Below, in pieces: positions 30,970 through 41,340 of a stretch of 64,000 nucleotides of DNA. Origin of the DNA: Cherax quadricarinatus (Eukaryota > Arthropoda > Malacostraca > Decapoda > Parastacidae); NCBI RefSeq assembly GCF_038502225.1, contig NC_091378.1, positions 7,801,035 to 7,865,034 of the forward strand. The letters run 5' to 3'. The notes under the pieces are model-generated. The model ran no database searches. It saw nothing but the letters and a program-made list of their open reading frames with translations, and was not told the origin of the DNA. Positions within the stretch are counted from its first letter, which is position 1, and each line of letters starts with the position of its first letter. The position numbers were made by a program, and so were the translations under genes.

Positions 30970-32275
30970 AAATTATTTACAAATGCTACGTTCAAATGTT
31001 GCGTGCAAATGCTGTCTACAAATGCTACGTTCAAATGTTGCATGCAAATGAGGCCTACAAATGCTACGTTCAAATGTTGCGTGCAAATGCTGTCTACAAA
31101 TGCTACGTTCAAATGTTGCGTGCCAATGCTGTCTACAAATGCTACGTTCAAATGTTGCGTGCAAATGCTGTCTACAAATGCTACGTTCAAATGTTGCGTG
31201 CAAATGCTGTCTACAAATACTACGTTCAAATGTTGCGTGCAAATGCTGTCTACAAATGCTACGTTCAAATGTTGCGTGCAAATGCTGTCTACAAATGCTA
31301 CGTTCAAATGTTGCGTGCAAATGCTGTCTACAAATGCTACGTTCAAATGTTGCATGCAAATGCTGTCTACAAATGCTACGTTCAAATGTTGCATGCAAAT
31401 GCTGTCTACAAATGCTACGTTCAAATGTTGCATGCAAATGCTGTCTACAAATGCTACGTTCAAATGTTGCATGCAAATGAGGCCTACAAATGCTACGTTC
31501 AAATGTTGCGTGCAAATGCTGTCTACAAATGCTACGTTCAAATGTTGCGTGCAAATGCTGTCTACAAATGCTACGTTCAAATGTTGCGTGCAAATGCTGT
31601 CTACAAATGCTACGTTCAAATGTTGCGTGCAAATGCTGTCTACAAATGCTACGTTCAAATGTTGCGTGCAAATGCTGTCTACAAATACTACGTTCAAATG
31701 TTGCGTGCAAATGCTGTCTACAAATGCTACGTTCAAATGTTGCGTGCAAATGCTGTCTACAAATGCTACGTTCAAATGTTGCGTGCAAATGCTGTCTACA
31801 AATGCTACGTTCAAATGTTGCATGCAAATGCTGTCTACAAATGCTACGTTCAAATGTTGCATGCAAATGCTGTCTACAAATGCTACGTTCAAATGTTGCA
31901 TGTAAATGCTGTCTACAAATGCTACGTTCAAATGTTGCATGCAAATGAGGCCTACAAATGCTACGTTCAAATGTTGCGTGCAAATGCTGTCTACAAATGC
32001 TACGTTCAAATGTTGCGTGCAAATGCTGTCTACAAATGCTACGTTCAAATGTTGCGTGCAAATGCTGTCTACAAATGCTACGTTCAAATGTTGCGTGCAA
32101 ATGCTGTCTACAAATGCTACGTTCAAATGTTGCGTGCAAATGCTGTCTACAAATGCTACGTTCAAATGTTGCGTGCAAATGCTGTCTACAAATACTACGT
32201 TCAAATGTTGCGTGCAAATGCTGTCTACAAATGCAACGTTCAAATGTTGCGTGCAAATGAGGCCTACAAATGCTA
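30970..32275. repeat. 39-bp minisatellite with higher-order structure, ~33 copies
   Basis: Unit TGCTACGTTCAAATGTTGCG plus TGCAAATGCTGTCTACAAA. The marker variant AGGCC begins at 31051, 31480, 31948 and 32260, spaced by exactly 11, 12 and 8 units. The ATAC variant at 31217, 31685 and 32192 is spaced by 12 and 13 units. Because 39 is divisible by three, several frames stay open on both strands. None looks like a gene. Confidence 0.97.
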
Positions 32276-32894
32276 CCAGCAAATTCTACCCACAGATGCC
32301 CCATAACTTTGCTAATTTTTGAAGGTAATTCAGAACAACACCTCTTAATTAATTATATAATTTGTTGAATGATTAATTCTGTGCATAAATATTTTTATTA
32401 GCATATCAATGTAATTCGTGTTAAAGAATTTTAAACAAATTAATAGTGTTTAAAATTAATAGTGAAATTAATGGTAAATAGTTTTACTTTGTGTTAGGCA
32501 ATTTTAAACACTAATTATCGACGACATACAGCTTAAAAACTAACAATTTGCGGTAATAAATTTTAAACGCTACTTATATCTGGTAAACAGTTTAATAACT
32601 AATAAATTGTGTTAGACAATTTAAGATCTCAATTCTCTATGGTAAACTAACAATTTATATTTCAAAAAAATGGATTCAATTTCAAAGCTAGGCAGCTTTA
32701 AACACTATTAATACGTGTATAACTATTTAGAAAAATAGTAATTTGCATAGACCGGTAATTTTTTTTTGGCAGACAAAGAAAAGGGCCTGCCATTTTGTTT
32801 TCCAAACTGATCTTGAGTTATACAGAGGCATTGAAGCTTCATTATAGCTCTATTTTAGCTCTAGTGTAGCTATATCCTAGTTCGGTTGTAACAG
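32276..32894. other. No feature recognised
   Basis: AT-rich sequence with recurrent TTTAAAC(A/G)CTA motifs. No gene or named repeat. Confidence 0.3.
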
Positions 32895-33080
32895 AGTTGA
32901 AATGCGGTTGGCTCTCAACCTAGGAGATCCAGGGTCAATTCTTGAGCTGAGAGAGACGATCGAGTCCCCACACACCTGTTACCCTAATTCACGGAATATT
33001 ACATAGCTTCCTGATTGTTTGTCGAACTTTATAGTTTGCATCCTGGGGAATATAGAGCAGTAGTGTGCCTTACATAGGAG
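32895..33080 (+). mobile_element. Degenerate tRNA-like SINE
   Basis: Head GCGGTTGGCTCTCAACCTAG with B-box-like AGGGTCAATTC. The body includes TTTGCATCCTGGGG, as in the 10865 family. Confidence 0.5.
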
Positions 33081-33109
33081 TGCACTAATATCTCTTCCTT
33101 TCTGACTTA

Positions 33110-33200
33110 CGAAATCGCAATAACACGATTACAAAAAAAAAAAAAAATCACGGAAGAGGTGGGGCTCGAACTCACTTGGCCAGCTGGCTATAATAAGATT
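33110..33200 (-). mobile_element. tRNA-SINE copy
   Basis: Reverse tail CGAAATCGCAATAACACGAT, an A-rich patch, then reverse B-box GGGCTCGAACTCAC and CCAGCTGGCTATAATAAG. Confidence 0.6.
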
Positions 33201-33867
33201 CATCCAAGTATGTTTATCTATACACCATAGGGAGGTTAGCATGGGCCACCACTGTGACCACCGTGGTTTCTCTTCGTTCTGTATTACGCGTTATCATGTG
33301 CCGGTAAAGCTCTGCATCGAACAAAGCGTTGTTCCAATTAAAGCAATCTGAGTGTTTTGTTATATCTGTTTTAAATACCCTTTTCGCTCTTGCTAGTTGT
33401 TAGCCTCTTAATGCAACAAGAAACGTAGCCACTACCACCCAGCATCACTTGCAAGATGCTAGAAGCTAGCTTGGAGCGTGGGTGGGGAAACAGCTGAGTT
33501 ATGATACACATTGATCATTATGATACACATTGATCATGATTATGATAATGATTTATCCATAAATTTTCATCTCAGAACTTCCAGTGAAATAACCCACCCG
33601 TTCCTTACTAACACTATTTTATGTAGTAAAATATTCATCTGTGAATATATTTATCAGTTGCTGATGAAAAATAAACGTAGTCTTAGAGGAAAATATGTAA
33701 AATTATTATTTAATAATGTATAGTGTATAAAATTATTCTTGATATCATTTATAATCCGAAAACAAACATTGTTGCATATTGTAACTTTGATGATTTGTTA
33801 TGTAAAAAATGTATGTTGTATTTACCCGAGTATTAGAATGGATTATTAATACGACCTTTACTAATGA
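33201..33867. other. No gene recognised
   Basis: Contains TCCAAGTATGTTTATCTATA and CACCATAGGGAGGTTAGCA, a flank also present beside the SINE at 39590. A 70-codon frame at 33511-33723 has no recognisable domain. Confidence 0.35.
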
Positions 33868-33940
33868 CCAGAGGCGTCAGGTAGCTCATTGGTTGCAGTA
33901 TCACACAAGCGCAAAACCTGGGGTCGAGCCTGGGGCGAGT

Positions 33941-33942
<2 letters not shown>
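33868..33942 (+). mobile_element. tRNA-like SINE head
   Basis: A-box-like GGTAGCTCATTGGTTGCAG and B-box-like GGGGTCGAGCCTGG. Confidence 0.55.

Positions 33943-33973
<31 letters not shown>
33943..33973. repeat. (CA)n microsatellite
   Basis: About 15 CA units directly after the SINE head. Confidence 0.9.
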
Positions 33974-33974
<1 letters not shown>

Positions 33975-34259
33975 GAACGAGAGATGTCTCTGAGGCTGGA
34001 AAATGGAGGGAAGAAATAGCAATGAATATGCTAGGAGAACTGAGAGGATATGAGGGTAATGAGAGATGGGTGAAGTGATGTCAAAGATTAGCCACACAGA
34101 TGCACAATTTCAAAAAATCGTCAGTTGCAAATATTACGTTCAGCGAATATTGAAATTTGCCATACTGATGTATTATATCACAGTTTAATATCACAGGAAT
34201 ATTGCCTCCCTGAAAAATATGCTTTGGAGAATAGCCAATATTACGCACGCTGTAAGTAT

Positions 34260-34470
34260 ACTAGGAATGAGCTTAGGGTTTTTCCAGAGCTGAAGCAGCA
34301 GCTGCTACTGCTGCTGCTGATGTGTAGTTACCTATATGTACTTACCCATGTGTTGCTGCGGGGGTTCAGTTTGCCCCTTGCCAGATTCACTCCTAGAATC
34401 GTGGGCACTATCATACCTTCTCTTGAAACTACGAATGATGGCTGTGTGTACTCACCTATTTGTACTCACC
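34260..34470 (-). mobile_element. CR1-like 3' end fragment and tail units
   Basis: On the minus strand, CAAATAGGTGAGTAC units (34443-34475) and a second tail-like unit near 34335 follow sequence similar to the RT end at 34560-34600. This suggests two element 3' ends in tandem. Confidence 0.5.
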
Positions 34471-34529
34471 TATTTGTGGTTGCAGGGGTCGAGTCACAGC
34501 TCCTGGCCCCGCCTCTTCGCTGATTGCTA

Positions 34530-35354
34530 CTAGGTCCTCTCTCTCCCTGCCCCATGAGCTCTATCATACCTCGCCTTAAAACTATGTATGGTTCCTGCCT
34601 CCACCACATCACTTTCTAGGCTATTCCATGGCCTGACTACTCTATGACTGAAGAAATACTTCCTAACATCCCTTTGATTCATCTGAGTCTTCAACTTCCA
34701 ATTGTGACCTCTTGTGTCTGTGTCCCATCTCTGGAACATCCCGTCTTTGTCCACCTCGTCTATTCCGCGCAGTATTTTATATGTCGTTATCATGTCTCCC
34801 CTGACCCTCCTGGCCTCCAGTGTCGTCAGGCCGATTTCCCTCAACCTTTCTTCATAGGACAATCCCCGTAGCTCTGGGACTAGTCTTGTTGCAAACCTTT
34901 GCACTTTCTCTAATTTCTTGACGTGCTTGACTAGGTGTGGATTCCAAACTGGTGCTGCATACTCCAGTATGGGCCTGACGTAGATGGTGTACAGAGTCTT
35001 AAACGAATCCTTACTGAGGTATCGGAACGCTATCCGTAGGTTTGCCAGGCGCCCGTATGCTGCAGCAGTTATCTGATTGATGTGCGCCTCAGGAGATATG
35101 CTCGGTGTTATACTCACCCCCAGATCTTTTTCCTTGAGTGAGATTTGCAGTCTTTGGCCATCTAAACTATATTGTGTCTGCGGTCTTCTTTGCCCTTCCC
35201 CAATCTTCATGACTTTGCATTTGGCAGGGTTAAATTCAAGGAGCCAGTTGCTGGACCAGGCTTGTAGCCTGTCCAGATCTCTTTGTAGTCCTGCCTGATC
35301 CTCGTCCGATTCGATTCTTCTCATTAACTTCACATCGTCTGCAAACAAGGACAC
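34530..35354 (-). CDS. CR1-like reverse transcriptase, C-terminal part
   Basis: A 274-residue open frame, 5'-truncated within the RT palm. It starts on a GTG just before the catalytic FADD (residues 4-7); no ATG precedes it, and upstream coding sequence ends in the (GT)n tract at 35371. Visible motifs: LLEFNPAKCKVM (43-54), LKEKDLGVSI (73-82), YVRPILEYAAPVWNPHL (128-144), KLEKVQRFATRLV (149-161), YEERLREIGLTTLEARRVRG (171-190) and a final SFKARYDRAHGAG. It is the end of a CR1-like ORF2, distinct from the 4553-7498 family and closest to the pseudogene at 53736-55335. No internal stop, but the endonuclease and most of the RT are missing, so it cannot act alone. Confidence 0.8.
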   Translation of the reverse strand: MSLFADDVKLMRRIESDEDQAGLQRDLDRLQAWSSNWLLEFNPAKCKVMKIGEGQRRPQTQYSLDGQRLQISLKEKDLGVSITPSISPEAHINQITAAAYGRLANLRIAFRYLSKDSFKTLYTIYVRPILEYAAPVWNPHLVKHVKKLEKVQRFATRLVPELRGLSYEERLREIGLTTLEARRVRGDMITTYKILRGIDEVDKDGMFQRWDTDTRGHNWKLKTQMNQRDVRKYFFSHRVVRPWNSLESDVVEAGTIHSFKARYDRAHGAGRERT

Positions 35355-35367
35355 TTCTGAGTCTATC

Positions 35368-35370
<3 letters not shown>

Positions 35371-35428
<58 letters not shown>
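35371..35428. repeat. (GT)n microsatellite
   Basis: About 29 GT units at the truncation point of the RT copy. Confidence 0.95.
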
Positions 35429-35431
<3 letters not shown>

Positions 35432-35529
35432 CTGAGTCGTGCTCATTGAATTGTGTTGGCAGTTATCGAATCATTCCACATGGTTTCTCCTCTTAACTCC
35501 TATCGAGATGTTTTACAGATTTTCGACCT

Positions 35530-35685
35530 CGGAGCTCTCGATCGTACCTACTCTTGAAACTGCGTATAGTGGTTGCTTCTAACACCTATGTCTATTGGCC
35601 CTCTTTACTCGCACCTGAAAATACCTTGTCTAACCTATTCTAAGTGTATGAGTATTTTCCATGTCATGATCATGTCTCCAGGGGA
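35530..35685 (-). pseudogene. CR1-like RT C-terminal fragment
   Basis: Parallels 34560-34800 at lower identity: TCTTGAAACTGCGTATAGTG matches the CTTAAAACTATGTATGGTTC region, and CATGATCATGTCTCC matches TCGTTATCATGTCTCC. Too decayed to translate. Confidence 0.5.
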
Positions 35686-35814
35686 TACATATGTACGAAG
35701 GGGATACATAAGTAAGAAGGGGGATACATATGAACAAAGTGCATACATAATATATACGAAGTGTATACATATATACTATGGGCACACTTAATATTCAGAA
35801 TATATGTGCGTAAC
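35686..35814. repeat. Short degenerate GATACATA repeats
   Basis: GGGGATACATA-like units recur between 35679 and 35775. Confidence 0.6.
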
Positions 35815-37060
35815 TCACACAATACGTATATATGATCCATGCACTGTGTGTAAATAAGGGAGGTGACGACGCCTGAGATAAATTCTGCTTGCCCTGTGAA
35901 AGACAGGACAGTCTATTAAGAGATAGTGAACTGAGAACGGAAATTGGCAATTCTCACAGAGCCGGTTGACCGTTTCTCCCTGAGATACCAGTGAGTAAGA
36001 CGTGTGTGTGTGTCTGATACACGTAGCAGGGAGAATGTATTCTCTCAAACATGACAGCGATGGTAAGATGATGACCAGAAATCCAAACAGTGTTTGGCAG
36101 AATACAATTTATTGAGGACGAAGTCAAACCACCGTTGTTACCAACGGTTGCGAAGGTGTCAAGAGATTACTGCAAAATAATCTGAGAAAGGAATATCCCT
36201 ATATGAAAGGAGGTCATGAACTGTTGACCGTGTAGCAGTGTCTGCCTGCTTGTCCCAAACATCCATGTGTCGAGGGACCAGCAGAAAACAATGTCGTTGT
36301 GTTTACTAGCAATACGTCGTAACCAAAGTTGTGTTCGATAGACGATGGAATGAGGAGAAACATATTTATGGATAGTCTGCAATGAAACTGTAGCAAATGT
36401 TGATGAAGGGAGTGATGCAATACTTATTACGGCCATCTGTATTGCATAAAACTCAGCTTGGAAACTACTGATAATTGACCTCGCATGACTCTGTCCGGAA
36501 AAAAATTGCAAACCCGATCTTCAGAGAACTTAGAACCATCAGTGTGAACTGTGATGGCATGAGAGAGAGATTAAAAGTGGTTAAGAAAAAGTGAACGTAA
36601 GCAATAGTAGGTAATTGAACTTCCTCTCTAAGGAAGTGGAAAAAAACAGACAAGAATAGTTGGAAATTCTCATTGGGGAAGAGAAAAGATGTTGGATGAA
36701 CATACATAGAAAGTAAATTAAGGGAAGCTGTGAATGGATAAATAGAGAGAGTAAAGGGTCGTAATAAAGAGGAGGCAGCTATCAAACAAGGGACTTCTAC
36801 TAACATTCGTTACCATCCTATGTGTAGAAGAATCGTGAAGGTCATGGGAGTGGGTACTACAGAGAGCTGAAGGTGCCAACCACGTCTGGAGAAAGAGTGA
36901 AAGCCCTGGGATTTCTCGTTTCCGTAAGAACACCGAACAGCGGCGAGAATATGTAGAGGAAACCTCGTTACAGATAAGGCAAGTAGGGATATACCTGTTG
37001 CAGGATGGATTGTGCATGCTCTACAGCATTCTGCCAGTGTCCTACAATACCAGGTGGCCA
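35815..37060 (-). pseudogene. Non-LTR retrotransposon C-terminus with RNase H remnant
   Basis: Minus-strand pieces in different frames. Near 36540-36490 a reading gives HTDGSKFSEDRV, the first catalytic block of RNase H. 36511-36167 gives SSFQAEFYAIQMAV (the Glu block) and KHNDIVFCW. 36048-35815 ends with a CxxC...H...C-like motif (CENCQFPFSVHYLLIDCPVF), typical of the tail of I/Jockey-type ORF2 proteins. The expected second Asp block (SDS) is not visible and appears deleted. The upstream RT is absent or unrecognisable. Confidence 0.6.
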
Positions 37061-37423
37061 AAGTGACGGCAATTTCTACTTTGTTGTGGTGTAGAAATTA
37101 ATTCCGGCACTTATAAGTGCTCTCCTGCTAGAATTACAGAAGATTCAAGCACATACATAACATCACTGTACGTTACACATCAAAATAAATGGGACACTTA
37201 TCTTTTCTTTTGATTTTCCTATTTGTCCCATACCCAGTTCAGTAATTTTCTATCCTAAGCTGACCTTCTACCCCCCCACCCCTCCTTACCATATACTTTG
37301 GTCACTAATACTTGTAGTCCTTATTATTGTACTGTGATACCAAGAGGATGTTAACAGAGAGGCCAAGACACACAGTGACGCTGAAATGTTACTATACGAA
37401 TTAGAGTCAGAGCCACACTGAGA
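37061..37423. other. No feature recognised
   Basis: Nothing supported. Confidence 0.3.
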
Positions 37424-37580
37424 GGACAGTCACTCGGGTGATGACTGGACAGTCACTCGGGTGATGACTGGACAGTCACTCGGGTGATGACTGGCCAGTC
37501 ACTCGGGTGATGACTGGACAGTCACTCGGGTGATGACTGGACAGTCACTCGGGTGATGACTGGACAGTCACTCGGGTGAT
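37424..37580. repeat. 23-bp tandem repeat, ~7 copies
   Basis: Unit GACAGTCACTCGGGTGATGA plus CTG, nearly identical copies. Confidence 0.95.
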
Positions 37581-37688
37581 GAATGCTTATACATAATACA
37601 TACAATTTATATACATAGTCTACACAGCGAATACATAATGCACACGAGATATTTATGGAAATAAAAAATACATAATCCTATTGAAGCA

Positions 37689-37690
<2 letters not shown>

Positions 37691-37770
<80 letters not shown>
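37691..37770. repeat. (TA)n microsatellite
   Basis: About 78 bp of TA. Confidence 0.95.
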
Positions 37771-37771
<1 letters not shown>

Positions 37772-38244
37772 GATCATACATAATCCACAAAATGTAAATA
37801 AATAATAGCCAAAATGTATATAGTTAATACACTCAATGATTATATACAACAAAATATATATATCCAAATGCATTACACACACACATATATATATATATAT
37901 TATATATATATATCCAAATGCATTACACATACTGTGTAATGCACTGTGTAATACACACTGTGTATGTGTAATTCTCAACGACTCTCAAAGATACACATAT
38001 TCCACATACAAAAATAAACTAATATATACGCCATTCACGCACAATTCTTACAATGTATATATCTAATTAGCCAAAATATATATGCATAATCACTATCCAC
38101 ACAGCTCACTAAAGTACATACATTTCCGTACAATGTGTATGATGTATCTACACACAATATATGCAACTTATGTAAGCAATCCACAATCACAATACACACA
38201 ATGTATATGCCAAAAATACCTCATAACCACATTGTGCAAACATA

Positions 38245-38248
<4 letters not shown>
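37771..38248. other. Short inverted and AC/TA-rich sequence
   Basis: Between 37860 and 37970, AAATGCATTACACA occurs twice, and TGTGTAATGCACTGTGTAAT makes overlapping short palindromes. No gene. Confidence 0.4.
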
Positions 38249-38300
<52 letters not shown>

Positions 38301-38305
38301 GCACG

Positions 38306-38339
<34 letters not shown>
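38249..38339. repeat. (CA)n then (TA)n microsatellite
   Basis: About 70 bp of CA with few interruptions, followed by TA. Confidence 0.95.
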
Positions 38340-38340
<1 letters not shown>

Positions 38341-38725
38341 CGTGCCGAATAGGCAGAACTTGCGATCTTGGCTTAAATAGCAACGTTCATCTTGCCATAT
38401 AGGACAAGTGAAAATTTGTGTATGCAATAATTTCGCCAAAATCATTCTGAACCTAACGAAAAAAATATGTTTCACTGTGTTTGTTTAGTATTAAATTATT
38501 GTAAACAAATATAAAATATATTTAGTTGGGTTAGTCTAAAATAAATTGCACTTGTTATAATAAGGTTAGGTAAGTTTTCTAAGTTCCTTTTCGTGCAAAA
38601 TTATAAATTTTTACATCAACATTAATGAAAAAAATATATATTTAAACGTATAAGAGTAAATTTTAGAAAGGACTTAATTTTAAATGAGTTCTTGCTAATT
38701 GACCAGTTTTACATATTTGGCACGA
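38340..38725 (+). mobile_element. MITE-like element, complete
   Basis: Begins TCGTGCCGAATAGG and ends TTTGGCACGA. 386 bp, (TA)n on both sides, no coding sequence. Confidence 0.85.
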
Positions 38726-38726
38726 C

Positions 38727-38727
<1 letters not shown>

Positions 38728-38799
<72 letters not shown>
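38728..38799. repeat. (TA)n microsatellite
   Basis: TA tract on the right of the MITE-like element. Confidence 0.95.
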
Positions 38800-38805
<6 letters not shown>

Positions 38806-39454
38806 TAGAAAGTTAATAAACTAGAAAGGTTCACGTCCAGACTGTGAGATCGACGTCCAGTCATGATGGTCACCAGATCTAACCTAATCGAACTCATCTG
38901 AGTTACCTTTCTTTTCTAAATTTAATTTTATTTAATTATTTCTCAGTGAATTTCATTGTTCGCTTAACCTCAAAATCTATTTATAAAGTTTAAGTTTGAT
39001 TCCATTTATAGTTCAAGCGTTAAACTTGATTTTCACAAGAGTAAAACGAGATTCTCACAAGAGAAATATGTTTGTTTTGTGAGATTTACTTATTAAAAAT
39101 TTGTTTCATAGTCATTGTATGTCACACAATGACTGCATAATCTTTACTGCGTATATACTTAACAATGCATATTTGAATTCCATACGCATTATGCACATCA
39201 TACAATTGGGATTTATCGTGCGTTTATTCACTGAATATAATTACCAAAATTACATTATATCGATAACTGCATATCTCTGAAAGGAGACCTTTAAGAGGCT
39301 GTCAGAATTTTCTTTCTAACGTTTAGCTACTCGTTATGACCTCGTAACTCGAGGCTTCATCCATTCAGTTTCTCATTCTCAGTGTTTGTGTACGGTAACT
39401 TGGGCAAAATTCTTGGAACAATTTCTATGTGTACTAAATGTTGTTGACTCAAGA
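38800..39454. other. No gene recognised
   Basis: AT-rich. No supported repeat or domain. Confidence 0.3.
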
Positions 39455-39822
39455 AATCGTAATGACACGATTGCAAACAAACCATACCCCCGGCCGGGAT
39501 TGAACCCGCGGTCAGAGAGTCTCAAAACTCCAGCCCGTCGCGTTAGCCACTAGACCAGCTAGCCACAATAAGATTCATCCAACTAGGTATATTTCTACAC
39601 CATAGGAAGGTTAGCACAGGCACCTCTGTGACCACAAATGCAAGTTTTTACAGACGAATCTCCAGAGGTGCCTGTGCTAACCTTCCTATGGTGTAGAAAT
39701 ATACCTAGTTGGATGAATCTTATTGTGGCTAGCTGGTCTAGTGGCTAACGCGACGGGCTGGAGTTTTGAGACTCTGTGACCGCGGGTTCAATCCCGGCCG
39801 GGGGTATGGAAATGTTGTTGGT
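39455..39822. mobile_element. Foldback tRNA-SINE, 147-bp arms
   Basis: 39482-39628 and 39663-39809 are inverted repeats of 147 bp that I see differing at one position, around a 34-bp spacer. Each arm holds a full tRNA-like head: GCTAGCTGGTCTAGTGGCTA (A-box region) and GACCGCGGGTTCAATCCCGG (B-box). The left side also has the reverse tail CGTAATGACACGATTGCAAA. Confidence 0.85.
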
Positions 39823-39965
39823 TTAGAAAGACACGTAAGCAAACACTATAACATATTTATTAGAAAACGTTTCGGTCCTGGGACCTTGATCACTTCTAAC
39901 ATACAGAGGTAGAAAGACATTATACATAGGCGGAGAGTGAGGTGTGACGCACGTGACCTGAGGAA
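39823..39965 (-). mobile_element. Hairpin element with GACC-stem hammerhead-like motif
   Basis: Minus-strand reading: GTGATCAAGGTCC, CA loop, GGACCGAAACGTTTTC, then TAATAAATATG. The outer part GGTTTAGAAAGACACGTAAG is shared with the insertion at 56828-56935. Confidence 0.6.
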
Positions 39966-41205
39966 TGTCATAAGAACATAAAAATGGAGGAACACTGTAG
40001 AAGGCCTACTGGCCCATGCCTCGCAGATCTGTTTGTGACTTGAAAAAGCCCACTGTGTGGGCGAAACGTAGTCAATAAAGGATCACATTATACTGCATAT
40101 GTGTTTATATTTTCATCTACAACTCTGTTAGAAAACCAGTACTTACCTATGTCCTTTCTAAATCTAAATTTATCCAACTTATATCCATTATTTCTGGTTC
40201 TTACCTGGTTCGACACCCTCAGTACTTTATTAATGTCTCCCTTGTTTATGCCCGTCATCCACTTATACACTTCAATGATATCTTCCCTCATTGTACGCCT
40301 CTCCAGAAAGTGGAGATTTAAGGCTTTAAGTCTATCTTCATACGGGAGGTTCCTTACACAGTAAATCATTTTAGTCATTCTTCTCTGTATATTCTCTAAT
40401 GAGTCTATGTCCATCCTGTAGTAAGGGGACCAAAACTGAGCAGCATAATCTAAATGAGGCCTTACTAGTGACGCATAGAGCTGTAAAATAACTTTTGGAC
40501 TTCTGTTACTTATACTTCTTGAGATAAATCCAAGTTATCTGTTGGCCTTGTTGCGCACACTAAGGCACTGCTCGCCATGACTCCCAAGTCCTTTTCACAT
40601 TCTGTATGATCAAGCTCTATTTCACCTAGAATATAGCTTCGAGGGTTATTTTCATTACCAAGGGCTAGTACCTTACACTTATCGACATTGAACTTCATCT
40701 GCCATTTTTCAGACCAAGACATTAATTTGTCCAAATCGTCCTGGAGTTCATTGATATCCTCCTCGGAGTGAATTATACGGCCTATCTTTGTATCATCAGC
40801 AAACTTACTCATGTCACTCGTCATCCCTTCATCAAGGTCATTAATGTAAATTATGAACAAGAGAGGGCCTAAAACTGATCCTTGTGGAACGCCACTAGTG
40901 ACTAATCCCCATTCAGATTTCACTCCATTAATGGTAACTCTGCTTTCTATTGGTAAGCCATGCCTCTATCCATGCTAGAACTTTACCTCCTATGCCATGA
41001 GCTGCCACTTTTTTCAAGAGTCTCCTGTGAGGTACTCTATCGAAGGCTTTACTAAAATCCAAATAAACAATATCATATTCCTTATCACTGTCTACTGCCT
41101 CAAATGTTCTATTGAAGAACGTCAGCAAGTTTGTCAGGCAGGAACGACCTCTCGTGAATCCATGCTGAGATTCATTTATCAAGTTATGCTCAAGGTGACT
41201 TCTAA
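39966..41205 (-). pseudogene. CR1 ORF2 3' half, frameshifted
   Basis: Minus-strand copy related to 4553-7498. In order: LINESQHGFTRGRSC (from about 41182), DIVYLDFSKAFDRVPH, then a shift near 40925, SGVPQGSVLGPLLFIIYIND, KFADDTKIGR and CEKDLGV, a shift near 40510, then SLENIQRRMTKMI and RKDIGKYWFSNRVVDE. The C-terminus is replaced at 40118 by a hairpin element, beyond which the CR1 3' UTR resumes (39966-40027, GGGCCAGTAGGCCTTCTAC on the minus strand). The 5' half and endonuclease are absent. Confidence 0.85.
40028..40118 (+). mobile_element. Hairpin element with GTC-type hammerhead-like motif
   Basis: GTGACTTGAAAAAGCCCAC, loop TGT, GTGGGCGAAACGTAGTC, AATAAAGGATCAC. Stem II is GCCCAC/GTGGGC. 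GTGA and TCAC pair as stem I. The sequence between GAAAC and GTC allows a 2-bp stem III with a 3-nt loop. Inserted in the CR1 pseudogene. Confidence 0.7.
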
Positions 41206-41340
41206 TATAATTTGTTTGTTTGTCGTGTCAAATCCTCTGACTCATTGTTAACTTATTGCAGTGTTGTAGCAGCGTCAATATTACGTGCTTTAATGTCAGA
41301 TGAGAGAGTTTTATATTAATAAAGACGAAGAAGAATTATA
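41206..41340. other. Short unassigned spacer
   Basis: Includes TTATATTAATAAAGACGAAG. No feature named. Confidence 0.3.

Noticed and set aside
30679..32275. CRISPR-like array
   Set aside because: The repeats are contiguous with no unique spacers, and the genome is eukaryotic.
30912..32306. Several 300-456-codon frames
   Set aside because: The 39-bp period explains every one. Overlapping open frames on both strands cannot all be genes.
36167..36511. Independent small gene
   Set aside because: The frame carries RNase H-like blocks continuous with neighbouring frames, so it is part of a decayed retrotransposon.
39690..39809. Functional tRNA gene
   Set aside because: The A- and B-box-like parts are present, but the acceptor stem does not close and the same unit is dispersed in many decayed copies, which fits a SINE.
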